Source: a filamentous cyanobacterium CCT1
GTDB taxonomy: Bacteria > Cyanobacteriota > Cyanobacteriia > Phormidesmidales > Phormidesmidaceae
Length of the DNA stretch: 34,314 nt
Assembly (NCBI GenBank): GCA_003017855.1
Contig: PYER01000035.1
Span: forward strand, 1-34,314
Direction: 5' to 3'
Each line of letters starts with the position of its first letter. Positions within the stretch are counted from its first letter, which is position 1. Positions 24,155 through 33,605 of the stretch are shown here, in pieces. The position numbers and the translations under genes were made by a program. Under the pieces are notes generated by a model. The model worked only from the letters and a program-made list of their open reading frames with translations. It had not been told where the DNA came from and ran no database searches.

Positions 24155-25660
24155 CTAAGCGGCCAGGTGCTGGGTGACGGCCTGCACAATGTGCTGGGTC
24201 CAGCGATCGACCAGGGTGCCGTCGATCGCTTCGACCATAACGCGCAGGACGGGCTCGGTGCCGGAGGGGCGCACCAGCACCCGGCCCTCGCTGCCCATCG
24301 CCTGTTCGGCGGCGGTCACGGCTTGGCAAACGGGGGCGCAGTCTTGCCAGTTGAGGCGGCGATCGCGATCGGTCACCTGCACGTTTTGCAGCTTTTGTGG
24401 GTAGGTCGTAAAGCTGTCATCCACCAGAGCGGCCAGTGACCCGCCCAGGGTTTGCACCAGCGCCGCCAGGTGCAGCGCCGTGAGAATGCCGTCGCCCGTG
24501 GGGCTGTAGTGGTGGCAGAGAATGTGGCCCGACTGCTCGCCGCCAAGCTTGGCCCCGCGGCTCACCATTTCGCTGTACACGTGCTGGTCGCCTACCTTAG
24601 TGCGCACCAGGGTGCCGCCCAGCTTTTCCCAGGCACGCTCAAAGCCCAGGTTGGCCATCACCGTCGAGATCACGGTGTGGTTGGGCAGCCGGCCCTGCTC
24701 GTGCAGACGCTTGCCCCAAAAATAGAGAATATAGTCACCATCGACTACGCGGCCCTGGGCATCGACCGCCATTACTCGGTCGGCATCGCCGTCGAAGGCA
24801 AAGCCCAGGTCGGCCTGGTGCAGCGCGATCGCGGCTTTGAGCGGTTCCAGGTGGGTCGAGCCACAGTCGACGTTGATGCGATCGCCGTCGGGGGCACCGT
24901 GCAGGGCAATCACCTCCGCCCCGGCTTCCAAAAATACCTGCTCGGCCAGGCGGGTGGCTGAGCCCCAGGCCATATCCAGCACCACCTTCATGCCGGTCAA
25001 ATTGAGGCCGGGCTGCAACGGCTCGTGCAAAAAGCTGGCGTAGCGGTTGACCAACTCTGGCCGGTAGTAGCACTGGCCCCAGGTGGTAGTCACCTCTAGT
25101 CCGGTCAGCTGGCCCCGCAGCGCCGCTTCAATCGCCGTCTGCACCGGGCTGGCCAGCTTGGTGCCGTCTCCGCCAAAAAACTTGATGCCGTTGTCGGCGG
25201 GGGGGTTGTGGCTGGCCGAAATCATAATTCCGCCCAGGGCCTGGCACGACTCGGCCAGGTAGGCTACTGCCGGGGTGGGGCACAGCCCAATGTGCCAAAC
25301 GTCTAGCCCGGCGGCGGTCAAGCCCGCTGAGAGGGCCGAAGCCAGCATGTGACCCGAGGTGCGCGAGTCTTGGCCCAGAATAATCGGTCCGTTGGTCAGC
25401 CCGTTGGCCTGCATGACCTGCCCGGCCCAGTAGCCAATGTCCATAGCTAGAGGAGCGGTCAATAGGTCGCCTGCTTTGCCGCGAATGCCGTCGGTGCCGA
25501 ACAACGGCCCTGGCGGCAGCGGCAGTCGGGCCAGACCTCTAGCACAGGAGTCAGTGCCTAACAGCTCAGCACTCAGTGACTCAACACTGGGGCTGGGGCT
25601 GTCGTCCTGCTGCTGGTCTACAGGTAATGTGCCCGTAGGTCTTACCGGAGAACTTACCAT
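24155..25660 (-). CDS. glmM: Phosphoglucosamine mutase
   Basis: This enzyme interconverts glucosamine-6-P and glucosamine-1-P for UDP-GlcNAc and cell-wall synthesis. In 501 residues it shows FGTDGIRG at 54-61, the phosphoserine loop [12 protein letters not shown] (active Ser150), the Mg site DGDADR at 290-295, the sugar-binding GEQSGH and the phosphate-binding RPSGTEP near the C-terminus. About 50 N-terminal residues precede the conserved start; this Ser/Pro/Gln-rich tail is longer than in E. coli. ATG at 25660 has GAGG about nine bases before it; the upstream ATG at 25675 lacks such a site. It is divergent from the DUF309 gene. Confidence 0.95.
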   Translation of the reverse strand: MVSSPVRPTGTLPVDQQQDDSPSPSVESLSAELLGTDSCARGLARLPLPPGPLFGTDGIRGKAGDLLTAPLAMDIGYWAGQVMQANGLTNGPIILGQDSRTSGHMLASALSAGLTAAGLDVWHIGLCPTPAVAYLAESCQALGGIMISASHNPPADNGIKFFGGDGTKLASPVQTAIEAALRGQLTGLEVTTTWGQCYYRPELVNRYASFLHEPLQPGLNLTGMKVVLDMAWGSATRLAEQVFLEAGAEVIALHGAPDGDRINVDCGSTHLEPLKAAIALHQADLGFAFDGDADRVMAVDAQGRVVDGDYILYFWGKRLHEQGRLPNHTVISTVMANLGFERAWEKLGGTLVRTKVGDQHVYSEMVSRGAKLGGEQSGHILCHHYSPTGDGILTALHLAALVQTLGGSLAALVDDSFTTYPQKLQNVQVTDRDRRLNWQDCAPVCQAVTAAEQAMGSEGRVLVRPSGTEPVLRVMVEAIDGTLVDRWTQHIVQAVTQHLAA

Positions 25661-25751
25661 GTTAATTTTCCTCACACCTCACACTCACAGTGGAGGATAG
25701 CACCTCTGCCCTAGGATGGAACTATCTCTGTAGGCCAGTTCTGCCCCTTCT

Positions 25752-26225
25752 ATGGCTAGTCGTATTTCTACCGAAAGTGTTGATCCCCGCCTGAAAGAGG
25801 GCATTGCTCTGTTTAATCAGGGTGAGTACTACCGCTGCCACGACGTGCTGGAGGCCGCCTGGATGGAGGCCGACACCCTAGAAAAGCCGTTTTACCAGGG
25901 TATTCTGCAAATTGCCGTGGGGCTGTATCACCTGGGCAACCTCAACTGGCGAGGGGCCTCGATTCTGCTGGGGGAGGGGGTCAACCGCCTGCGCCCGTTC
26001 GAGCCTGCCTATGCCGGGGTGGATGTGGTCCGCCTGGTGGACTGCGGCTGGGCCTGGCTGACCATGCTGCACCAGACCGGCCCCGATCGCGTGGCTGAAG
26101 TAGCTGCTGCGGTACCTTTGGCCCAGGGTGACCCCAACCCTGAGGCTGACCCCGACGCTGTGGTTGCGATCGCAGGCGTCGACTCTTTGCTCCCGGCTCT
26201 GTATGTCTTTCGCTCCTTGGGTTAG
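25752..26225 (+). CDS. DUF309 protein
   Basis: This 157-residue DUF309 protein shows the core EGIALFNQGEYYRCHDVLEAAW (named here by its ends) with EYYRCHDVLE followed by KPFYQGILQIAVGLYHL and RGASILLGEGVNRLRPF. The family is helical, TPR-like, small and soluble in cyanobacteria, algae and other bacteria; no reaction is known. The conserved His/Glu pair in CHDVLE has led others to guess at a metal or hydrolase role, but I cannot support that from sequence. It is divergent from glmM and about 150 bases before the cysteine desulfurase. Confidence 0.9.
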   Translation: MASRISTESVDPRLKEGIALFNQGEYYRCHDVLEAAWMEADTLEKPFYQGILQIAVGLYHLGNLNWRGASILLGEGVNRLRPFEPAYAGVDVVRLVDCGWAWLTMLHQTGPDRVAEVAAAVPLAQGDPNPEADPDAVVAIAGVDSLLPALYVFRSLG

Positions 26226-26376
26226 CTCTATTTAGATGGACCAGTCTCATCCTTAAGTCTGAGGTCAGTCGCGCTGTCCTCAAGCGGGGGAAAACGACGC
26301 TCGTTAGCGGCAGCACGCCCTGCTAGGATGAATGCTGTGCCGCTGGGGCGCGCTGTTCTCTGGACCAATGTTGACC

Positions 26377-27540
26377 ATGCAAATTTATTTAGACTACAGC
26401 GCTACCACGCCCCCGCGCCCGGAGGCGATCGCCGCCATGAGCGCCTGCATGGCTGACCAGTGGGGCAACCCCTCCAGTCTGCACCAGTGGGGCAGCCGCT
26501 CGGCCACGGTGCTCGAACAGGCGCGATCGCAGGTGGCCGGGCTGCTAAATGCCCCAGCCGATGCCGTGGTGTTTACGGCGGGGGGCACCGAGGCCGACAA
26601 CCTGGCCCTGATGGGAGTCACCCAGCGCTACCGGGTGCCCCAGCACCTAATTATTTCGTCAGTAGAACATTCAGCGATCGAGAAACCGGTTCAGCAGCTC
26701 GAAGCGCTTGGCTGGCAGGTGACCCGACTGCCGGTAAATGCCCAGGGACGAGTCAGCCCCAGCGATCTGCGTCAGGCCCTGCGCGACAACACCGTGCTGG
26801 TGTCAATTATCTACGGCCAGAGCGAAGTCGGCACCCTGCAGCCGATCGAGGCACTTGGCCAAATTGCCCGCGACCACGGGGCGCTGTTTCACACCGATGC
26901 GGTGCAGGTGGCCGGGCGGCTGCCGGTGGACGTGCAAACGCTGCCGGTCGATTTGCTGTCGCTTTCCAGCCACAAAATCTACGGCCCCCAGGGAGCCGGA
27001 GCGCTGTACGTGCGGCCTGGGGTGGAGCTGGTGCCGCTGCTGGGCGGCGGCGGTCAGGAGTTTGGCCTGCGATCGGGCACCCAGGCGGTACCGACCCTGG
27101 CCGGGTTTGGGGTGGCGGCGGCCCTAGCCGCTGAGGAAATGGCGACTGAAACGCCGCGCCTGATCGGTCTGCGCGATCGCCTCTTCGATCAGCTGGCCAG
27201 CGTGGCCGAACTGTCACCCACGGGCGATCGCTACCAGCGGCTGCCCCACCACGTCAGCTTTTGCGTTGCCGCCGACGGTGAGCAGGTCAGTGGTCGCACC
27301 CTGGTGCGCGAGATGAATCTGGCCGGCATTGGCATTAGCGCCGGAGCGGCCTGCCGCAGCGGCAAGCTCAGCCCCAGCCCGGTGCTGCTGGCGATGGGCT
27401 ACAGCGATCGCGAAGCCAGCTGCGGCATTCGTCTCACCCTGGGGCGGCACACCACCGCCGCCGATATCGACTGGGTGGCGCTGGTGCTGCGCCAGGTGCT
27501 GAGTCGCGCCCTGGCCACCCTCACCCTGACCCCCGCATGA
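26377..27540 (+). CDS. Cysteine desulfurase (IscS/NifS-like)
   Basis: This PLP enzyme takes sulfur from cysteine for Fe-S clusters and thio-modification. The 387 residues run from MQIYLDYSATTPP, through the PLP histidine H98 (VEHSAIEKP), the lysine Schiff base K200 in SLSSHKIYGPQGAG, the LRSGTQ motif (about 231-236) and the active cysteine C326 in SAGAACRSGKLSPSPVLLAMG. The long loop at the cysteine places it with group I (IscS/NifS) enzymes. One oddity is IIYGQSEVGTLQP where IscS proteins usually have VNNEIGT. Start: ATG at 26377 gives the normal N-terminus; ATG at 26368 adds three residues. It is 37 bases from the DUF1995 gene, same strand. Confidence 0.95.
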   Translation: MQIYLDYSATTPPRPEAIAAMSACMADQWGNPSSLHQWGSRSATVLEQARSQVAGLLNAPADAVVFTAGGTEADNLALMGVTQRYRVPQHLIISSVEHSAIEKPVQQLEALGWQVTRLPVNAQGRVSPSDLRQALRDNTVLVSIIYGQSEVGTLQPIEALGQIARDHGALFHTDAVQVAGRLPVDVQTLPVDLLSLSSHKIYGPQGAGALYVRPGVELVPLLGGGGQEFGLRSGTQAVPTLAGFGVAAALAAEEMATETPRLIGLRDRLFDQLASVAELSPTGDRYQRLPHHVSFCVAADGEQVSGRTLVREMNLAGIGISAGAACRSGKLSPSPVLLAMGYSDREASCGIRLTLGRHTTAADIDWVALVLRQVLSRALATLTLTPA

Positions 27541-27577
27541 TGTTCTACGTGTAGTGTTTTACGTGCTGATAGCCACC

Positions 27578-28348
27578 ATGACTCAAGCCGCAAACGACGA
27601 CAATGCCGCAAATTCTGCCGCAAACACCGTACCAGCCAGTCTGGAAGAAGCGATCGCCCAGGCCCGAGGGGCCACCCAGGCGGCTATTCAAGCGGGGGTG
27701 CCCCGCATGGTGGTCGAGCTGGCCTATTCCGAGCTGAAGGGTACGCCCGTGGCCCAGCAGTTTTACCCCGTGCTGCAAGAGATGGGCCTGGTATTCAAGG
27801 TTTACTTTCCCGATGCGGGGGGTGCGGCGCTGGCCCGTCGCGACTGGGGCAACCCCGACTTTGTGGTGCGCGGCATCGGCGAGCTGCACAGCGAAATGGA
27901 ACCCGGCGACCAGGCCTACCTGTTTGTCGAGCCCTCGTCGATTGAGGTAAATCAGGTCGAGGACATGTGCACCGAGGCTGGGGACAAGTTTGTGATCATG
28001 CTCAACCCCAAGCTAGAGGACGTGGCCACCATTGGTATTGGCTATGCCGGGCGGCAGCTGCGCGATCGCTTCCTCAGTACCCTAGAGCCGATCTACTACC
28101 TGCGGCCCCTGGAGGGGGCGGTGCTGCTGCGCTGCTACCCCCACCCCTGGCAGGTGTGGCAAGAAACCGAGGCGGGCTACAAGCTGCTGGCCGAGACGCC
28201 TCAAAAGCCCTCTGGCGAAGAAATTGATCGCATTTTGCTAGGCGAAACCACCGCAGACTCAGGCACTCCCGCCGATGCCTCACTCAAGGGCAAACGGGGC
28301 GGCTTTTTAAGCGAGCTGCAGGGGTTTATTCGGGCCCTCACCCAATGA
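27578..28348 (+). CDS. DUF1995 protein (LPA3-like)
   Basis: This 256-residue DUF1995 protein has the core SLEEAIAQARGATQAAIQAG, RMVVELAYSELKG, FLFVEPSS-like YLFVEPSSIEVNQVE, IMLNPKLED and RFLSTLEPIYYLRPLEGAVLLR. Plant relatives include LPA3, which assists photosystem II assembly in chloroplasts; by analogy a photosynthesis-assembly role is plausible but unproven. The last 40 residues are linker-like with a basic end. The frame is open from a GTG at 27554, but ATG at 27578 better fits the family. It follows the cysteine desulfurase closely and may share its transcript. Confidence 0.88.
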   Translation: MTQAANDDNAANSAANTVPASLEEAIAQARGATQAAIQAGVPRMVVELAYSELKGTPVAQQFYPVLQEMGLVFKVYFPDAGGAALARRDWGNPDFVVRGIGELHSEMEPGDQAYLFVEPSSIEVNQVEDMCTEAGDKFVIMLNPKLEDVATIGIGYAGRQLRDRFLSTLEPIYYLRPLEGAVLLRCYPHPWQVWQETEAGYKLLAETPQKPSGEEIDRILLGETTADSGTPADASLKGKRGGFLSELQGFIRALTQ

Positions 28349-28391
28349 TTTGTCAACCGCTGTCCAAAGAACGAAGTTATTCCCACCATTC

Positions 28392-28407
28392 AGGCAAGAT
28401 CGTGCCT
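28392..28407 (+). other. Small hairpin in the DUF1995-cphA gap
   Basis: AGGCA (28392-28396) pairs with TGCCT (28403-28407) around a six-base loop, 43 bases past the DUF1995 stop. There is no T-run after it. The remaining gap to cphA presumably carries the cphA promoter; TATACT at 28440-28445 could be a -10, but the -35 spacing is poor. Confidence 0.35.
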
Positions 28408-28530
28408 CAGGGATACTGTCTTGAGCCCTGACCTGGGGTTATACTTCACTACACCCTGACCGATCAGCCCCCATCATCTGCGCTACTCTCAAGCCAACCC
28501 TGTTCTAAGACTGGTGAGTTACGACAGCCC

Positions 28531-31239
28531 ATGCGAATTCTTAAAACCCAGACTCTCCGAGGGCCAAACTACTGGAGCATCCGCTACCCCAACCTGATTT
28601 TGATGCGGCTGGATCTGGAAGACCTCGCCGATCGCCCCTCTGACCAAATTCCTGGGTTTTATGAAGCGCTAGTCGAAACGCTGCCCAGCCTGATCGAGCA
28701 CTTCTGTTCGCCGGGGCATCGCGGCGGCTTCTTGAGCCGGGTGCGCCAGGGCACCTATATGGGCCACATCATCGAGCACGTAGCCCTGGAGCTGCAGACC
28801 ATGGCCGGCATGCCCGTTGGGTTTGGCCGTACCCGCGCGGTGGCCGAACCCGGCGTTTACCAGGTGGTGTTTGAGTACCAGAACGAGCAGGCCGGACGCT
28901 ATGCCGCGCGGGCGGCGGTGCGGCTCTGCAACAGCCTGATCGAAACCGGCCACTACGCCAAAGAGGAGCTGGAGCAAGACCTGGCTGACCTCACCGAGTT
29001 TCGCCTCGACGCCGCCCTCGGCCCCAGCACTGAGGCCATCGTGCGCGCCGCCGAAACCCAGGACATTCCCTGGATGCAGCTCTCGACCCGAGCCATGATT
29101 CAGCTCGGCTATGGCCGCTACCAGCAGCGGGTGCAGGCCACCCTGAGCAGCAAAACCAGCATTTTGGCCGTCGAGCTGGCCTCTGACAAAGAGGGCACCA
29201 AGCAGATTTTACGCAACGCCGGAGTGCCCGTGCCCCGGGGCACCGTGATCTACTACCTCGACGAGCTGGAGAATGCGATCGAGGACGTCGGCGGCTACCC
29301 GATTGTGGTGAAGCCCCTAGATGGTAACCACGGGCGCGGCATCACCATTGATATCGATACCTACCAGGCTGCCGAAGAAGCCTACGAAGCCGCCAAGGAC
29401 GTCTCTAAGGGCGTGATCATTGAGCGCTTTTACCGGGGCCGCGACCACCGGGTACTGGTGATCAACGGACACGTCATCGCGGTAGCCGAGCGGGTGCCCG
29501 CCCACGTGGTCGGCGACGGCAAATCGACCATTGAGCAGCTGATTGACATCACTAATCAAGACCCGCGCCGGGGGGTTGGCCACGACAACCTGCTCACCCG
29601 CATCGAGGTCGATCGCACCACCTGGCAGCTGCTCGATCGCAAGGGCTACAGCCTCGATACCGTACTGCCCGAGGGCGAGATGTGCTACCTGCGGGCCACC
29701 GCTAACCTGAGCACCGGGGGTATCGCCATCGATCGCACTGACGACATTCACCCCGACAACATCTGGGTGGCCCAACGGATCGCTAAAACCATCGGTCTCG
29801 ACATCGCCGGTATCGATGTGGTTACTACCGACATCTCCAAACCCCTGCGCGAGGTGGACGGGGTCATTGTCGAAGTCAATGCGGCCCCAGGGCTGCGCAT
29901 GCACGTCTGCCCCAGCGTTGGCATTGCCCGCAACGTGGCCGAGCCGATTCTGTCGATGCTGTTTCCGGCCGGCACCCCGGCCCGGGTGCCCATCGTGGCG
30001 ATCACCGGCACCAACGGCAAAACCACCACCACCCGCCTGACCGCCCACATCTTTAAGCAGACGGGGCAGATGGTGGGCTTTACCACCACTGACGGCATCT
30101 ACATCGGCGACAACATGGTTGAGCCCGGCGATACCACTGGCCCCCAGAGCGCCCAGGTGATTTTGCAAGACCCCACCGTTGAAGTAGCGGTGCTGGAAAC
30201 GGCGCGGGGGGGCATTCTGCGATCGGGGCTGGCCTTCAAAGACTGCGACATCGGCGTGGTGCTCAACGTCGCCGCCGACCACATGGGCCTGGGCGACATC
30301 GAAACCCTCGAAGATATGGCCCACCTCAAGAGCGTGGTGGCCGAAACCGTGCGCCCCAGCGGCTACGCGGTGCTCAACGCCGACGATCCCCTGGTGGCAG
30401 CGATGGCCCAGCGGGTCAAGAGCCAGGTGGCCTACTTCTCAATGGACCCCCACAACGAGCTGGTGCGCAAACACTCCCAGCAGGGGGGGTTAGCCGCCGT
30501 CTATGAGCAGGGCTACCTGTCTATTCTCAAAGGCGACTGGCTGCTGCGCATCGAGCAGGCCGAGAAAGTACCTCTCACCATGGGCGGCAAGGCTCCCTTC
30601 CAAATCGCCAATGCCCTGGCGGCCAGTCTGGCGGCCTTTGCCCAGGGAGTCGATATCGGCTGCATTCGCCAGGCGCTGCACACCTTTGAGGCCTCTACCG
30701 ACCAGACCCCAGGCCGCATGAACCTGTTTAACCTGGGTAAGTTTCACGCGCTGGTCGACTACGCCCATAACCCCGCCAGCTACGAAGCGCTGGGCGGCTT
30801 TGTGAAGAACTGGCCAGGGCGGCGGATTGGCGTGGTCGGGGGGCCGGGCGATCGCCGCGACGACGACTTCATTACCCTGGGCAAACTCGCCGCCCAGATG
30901 TTCGATGACATCATTGTCAAAGAAGATGACGACACCCGCGGCCGCGATCGCGGTGACGCCGCCAAGTGGATCGTCCACGGCATCGAAGAAGTGATCGGCG
31001 AAGCCACCTACCGCACCATTCTGAACGAAACCGAGGCCATTAACACGGCCCTAGACGGTGCCCCCAACGACAGCCTGGTGGTAATTTTGCCTGAGAGCGT
31101 CACCCGCGCGATCGCCCTGATTAAAGCCCGCAACCCGTTGCCCCACCAGACATTGACGGCTAACGGGGCAATCGAGGCCGTGCCCCAGTCCATTGATCAG
31201 TACGTCGAGGTGGCTCCTTCGGGTCTCCGCCAAGGCTAG
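28531..31239 (+). CDS. cphA: Cyanophycin synthetase
   Basis: CphA builds the nitrogen reserve cyanophycin, a poly-aspartate backbone with arginine side chains, using ATP. In 902 residues it has an N-terminal domain (about 1-160, MRILKTQTLRGPNYWSI), an ATP-grasp domain (about 215-480, with IVVKPLDGNHGRGITIDID given by its ends and VIVEVNAAPGLRMH) and a Mur-ligase-like C-terminal domain (about 490-880) with P-loop GTNGKTTTTR at 493-502 and DYAHNPASYEALGGF. Length and order are those of CphA1. The partner cyanophycinase cphB, often directly upstream, is not in this window; DUF1995 is there instead. Confidence 0.97.
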   Translation: MRILKTQTLRGPNYWSIRYPNLILMRLDLEDLADRPSDQIPGFYEALVETLPSLIEHFCSPGHRGGFLSRVRQGTYMGHIIEHVALELQTMAGMPVGFGRTRAVAEPGVYQVVFEYQNEQAGRYAARAAVRLCNSLIETGHYAKEELEQDLADLTEFRLDAALGPSTEAIVRAAETQDIPWMQLSTRAMIQLGYGRYQQRVQATLSSKTSILAVELASDKEGTKQILRNAGVPVPRGTVIYYLDELENAIEDVGGYPIVVKPLDGNHGRGITIDIDTYQAAEEAYEAAKDVSKGVIIERFYRGRDHRVLVINGHVIAVAERVPAHVVGDGKSTIEQLIDITNQDPRRGVGHDNLLTRIEVDRTTWQLLDRKGYSLDTVLPEGEMCYLRATANLSTGGIAIDRTDDIHPDNIWVAQRIAKTIGLDIAGIDVVTTDISKPLREVDGVIVEVNAAPGLRMHVCPSVGIARNVAEPILSMLFPAGTPARVPIVAITGTNGKTTTTRLTAHIFKQTGQMVGFTTTDGIYIGDNMVEPGDTTGPQSAQVILQDPTVEVAVLETARGGILRSGLAFKDCDIGVVLNVAADHMGLGDIETLEDMAHLKSVVAETVRPSGYAVLNADDPLVAAMAQRVKSQVAYFSMDPHNELVRKHSQQGGLAAVYEQGYLSILKGDWLLRIEQAEKVPLTMGGKAPFQIANALAASLAAFAQGVDIGCIRQALHTFEASTDQTPGRMNLFNLGKFHALVDYAHNPASYEALGGFVKNWPGRRIGVVGGPGDRRDDDFITLGKLAAQMFDDIIVKEDDDTRGRDRGDAAKWIVHGIEEVIGEATYRTILNETEAINTALDGAPNDSLVVILPESVTRAIALIKARNPLPHQTLTANGAIEAVPQSIDQYVEVAPSGLRQG

Positions 31240-31279
31240 TGGCTTTTAGAGGCCTCATTTTGGGAATCTACGGATAAAT

Positions 31280-31307
31280 ACGCTCAGGCAAAGCCTCGCC
31301 CGAGCGT
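31280..31307. terminator. Candidate bidirectional terminator after cphA
   Basis: ACGCTC (31280-31285) pairs with GAGCGT (31302-31307); inside, AGGC pairs with GCCT around AAA, leaving a five-base bulge. It lies in the 113-base space between convergent cphA and the TPR gene, as a shared terminator would. The T-run is absent. Confidence 0.45.
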
Positions 31308-31352
31308 CAGCCATGTTCGTAGGACTATACGTGAAGCAGCATCGCGCAAGGA

Positions 31353-32363
31353 TTACAGCGCCAGCAGGCGGTTGATGAACTCGGCCTCTAAGGATTTTTG
31401 CTGCAGGCGGCGCGCAATCTGTAGCCCCTGAGTAAAGGCCTGCTCGGACCGAGCGGGGGCATCGGTTTTGAGGTAGTAGTCCCCTAGCCAGCGGTAGGTG
31501 AGAGCTGTCTGCAGATCGGGAGGGGTCGTGCCCAGGGTCAGAGCGCTGCGCTGGTCGAGGTACTGCTTGGCGATGTCTAATTCGTCTCGGTCCAGGTAAA
31601 TGCCCAGCAGGCCATCAAGGGCGCGGATTTGCAGAGCGCTGTTGCCCGCCTCGACTCCGGCGCGCAGCCCTACCCGGTAGGCTCCGATCGCGTTTGTCTC
31701 GCGGCCCAGGGCCACGTACACATCCCCCAGACTGTTGGAGGAATGGGCTTCACCCACGTAGTCGCTGGCCAAAATGCGGTAGTTGGCCGCCGCCTCCAGC
31801 AGCCGCACCGCCACGTCCAAATCACCCCGCTGAGTCGCCACCTGGCCCAGGTTGCTCAACGACAGCCCAATCGCCCGCGAGTCGCCCGTGGTGCGAGCAA
31901 TTTGCAGCGCCTCCTCAAAGTAGGTCTGACCCTGCATCAGTCGCCCCTGGTTGATGTAGAGATTGCCCAGGTTGTTGAGGCCATAGACCTGGCCCAGGGG
32001 GTCATCGTTGTCGCGGGCGGTGCCAATGCGTAGCACCAGCGCCCGCTCGGCCTCGGGATATTGCCCCAGAGTGGCAAAGGCCGCTCCAATTGAGCCGTAG
32101 GCCTGCCCTGCTGCCTGGCCATCGCCCAGCAGCCGATAGATCTCAGCCGCCTCGGCCCAAGAATCCACGGCCTCGGTCAGGTTGCCCTCGCTCAGCTGCT
32201 GGTTGCCCAGCTGCATCCAGCCGTCGGCGACGTCTCGCGACGGCCCCTGGGTAGCGTCGAGGGGGCGAATGTCAAGCTGCTCTTCGAGGTTGAGCGCCGA
32301 GGCAGGCTGGTTCAGCCCCGGTAGCAGCAACAGTCCCAGGACGAGTAAATAGCTGTGCTTCAT
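31353..32363 (-). CDS. Secreted TPR-repeat protein
   Basis: The product is 336 residues. A signal peptide (MKHSYLLVLGLLLLPGLNQPASA, given by its ends; likely cut after ASA near residue 23) is followed by at least six TPR repeats, such as GWMQLGNQQLSEGNLTEAVDSW, AYGSIGAAFATLGQYPEAERAL and YGLNNLGNLYINQGRLMQGQ (each shortened here). The repeats fill most of the mature protein, so it is a periplasmic or lumenal protein-protein interaction scaffold with no enzymatic domain. ATG at 32363 has GGGAGG about nine bases before it; the frame runs back to 32501 into the preceding gene. It is co-directional with the sigma-like gene and possibly in one operon. Confidence 0.85.
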   Translation of the reverse strand: MKHSYLLVLGLLLLPGLNQPASALNLEEQLDIRPLDATQGPSRDVADGWMQLGNQQLSEGNLTEAVDSWAEAAEIYRLLGDGQAAGQAYGSIGAAFATLGQYPEAERALVLRIGTARDNDDPLGQVYGLNNLGNLYINQGRLMQGQTYFEEALQIARTTGDSRAIGLSLSNLGQVATQRGDLDVAVRLLEAAANYRILASDYVGEAHSSNSLGDVYVALGRETNAIGAYRVGLRAGVEAGNSALQIRALDGLLGIYLDRDELDIAKQYLDQRSALTLGTTPPDLQTALTYRWLGDYYLKTDAPARSEQAFTQGLQIARRLQQKSLEAEFINRLLAL

Positions 32364-32445
32364 TTCTGGTGCCCTCCCCAGGCATAGTCCCAAAGTCTTC
32401 TCCCACGGCTTAACGCGATGGATTCGCGGCTGGCGGTGGGCTAGC

Positions 32446-33210
32446 TCAGTTAGCCCATTCGTTGCCCAGTTCTCCCCCAGCGCCAACCAAATTGATGTCA
32501 TCTAGCCCTGCCCCCTCCAGATCGGGTACGTCCAGCAGGGTGTTGAGGTCGTCGGGCAGGGGCTCGGGCCGCAGGGGGCTATCGCCCAGATAGATCTGGC
32601 GAATGTCCTCGGGTAGAGCGGCTTCTAAATGCTGAAACGCCAGCCCCAGCTTTTGGCGCACCTCGGCAGCGGTGAGCGTTTCGCCCTCGGCCTGCAGGTA
32701 GGCCGCAATCCGGTTTTCGCTCCAGCGAAAGGTGAGGGCCATCACGGCCACCAGGCGCTCAACCGCAGGCAGCCGAGCGAGCGCCTGCTCGACGTAGCAC
32801 CAGAGGGGCGGGGTCGCCTGCTCCAGCGAATAGTGAATGGACTCGACCTCGGGCACTACCGCCTGGTTAATGCACAGGGCGGTAATGTTGATCAGCCAGT
32901 TTTGCAGGGTAAAGGCACCCGGCCCTTCGCCCGCCACGGCCTCTGGGCACTCCACCCCGCCTAGCTCGTGGAGAATGTGCCGCCAGGTGAGGGCAAACAG
33001 GTACTCGGCCTGTACAGGCGATCGCGCCGAGTGGCGAATCAGGCTGTAGACCATGGGGCTGTAGCGACAAAAGATGGCCGTGAAGTAGCGCCCGGCCTCG
33101 CCGTGGTGCTGAAACAGCTGCACCAGCTCGCGATCGCTCAGGTGGTGCAGCCCTTGCACCAGCCGGTGGTCGCACTCAGGAAAGTTGGGAATATGCGCTG
33201 TGCTAGACAT
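32446..33210 (-). CDS. ECF-sigma-like regulatory protein
   Basis: This 254-residue soluble protein is laid out like an ECF sigma factor. A region-2-like helix set (about 28-85) includes LSDRELVQLFQHHGEAGRYF and YSPMVYSLIRHS. A region-4-like part (about 140-195) contains ALARLPAVERLVAVMALTF, RWSENRIAAYLQAEG and LTAAEVRQKLGLAFQHLEA. The -10 and -35 recognition helices look degenerate, and an acidic, Gly-rich tail (DDLNTLLDVPDLEGAG) follows. It may bind RNA polymerase without classical promoter choice. Related proteins in cyanobacteria are called sigma-70 family, but activity is unproven. It precedes the TPR gene by 82 bases. Confidence 0.6.
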   Translation of the reverse strand: MSSTAHIPNFPECDHRLVQGLHHLSDRELVQLFQHHGEAGRYFTAIFCRYSPMVYSLIRHSARSPVQAEYLFALTWRHILHELGGVECPEAVAGEGPGAFTLQNWLINITALCINQAVVPEVESIHYSLEQATPPLWCYVEQALARLPAVERLVAVMALTFRWSENRIAAYLQAEGETLTAAEVRQKLGLAFQHLEAALPEDIRQIYLGDSPLRPEPLPDDLNTLLDVPDLEGAGLDDINLVGAGGELGNEWAN

Positions 33211-33605
33211 GGGTTAAGCCGTGAAAAACATTCGCCACCACCCTACAGCTGCCGCCGCTGGGGCAAAAGGCCCGCCGCCGACCAAATCTGCGGATAAATC
33301 AGCCTCTAATATACCTAGCGTGGCGATTTTGGCGACTTAATTTTTTTGAAAACCAGGTCTGAATTGCAAAGTTTTAGCGATTGTAGGGGCTTTAACGCTC
33401 CCCTGCTCCAGGCTCGATTCAGGTGATCGCAACGCTTGCATCGGCCAATCGCAGCGATTCAGGCTCAATAACTATGAAGCTGTCATCAAGATAGTCGTTT
33501 CTAAGCCAGGAGAGTTTATTGCAGAATTGATACACTGAGAAAAGCCGGCTTGCCGCCTGTAAAATACTTCGCCAGCCGCCGCTTTGTTATCTCTCCTGTG
33601 GGCCT
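33211..33605. promoter_or_regulatory. Divergent intergenic region of 395 bases
   Basis: This separates the leftward sigma-like gene from the rightward VOC gene and must hold both promoters. TAAAAT at 33560-33565 (+) is a plausible -10 for the VOC gene, about 40 bases before its ATG, with no clear -35. An AT-rich block with TTTTTTTG lies around 33342-33350. I see no ORF with support in it. Confidence 0.4.

Noticed and set aside
29317-30324. 335-residue open frame on the minus strand within cphA
   Set aside because: It is antisense to the ATP-grasp and Mur-ligase domains of an intact cphA, with no recognisable domain.
1080-31120. Many scattered GCGATCGC octamers
   Set aside because: This is the HIP1 palindrome, common in cyanobacterial genomes; useful for identifying the organism type but not a local feature.
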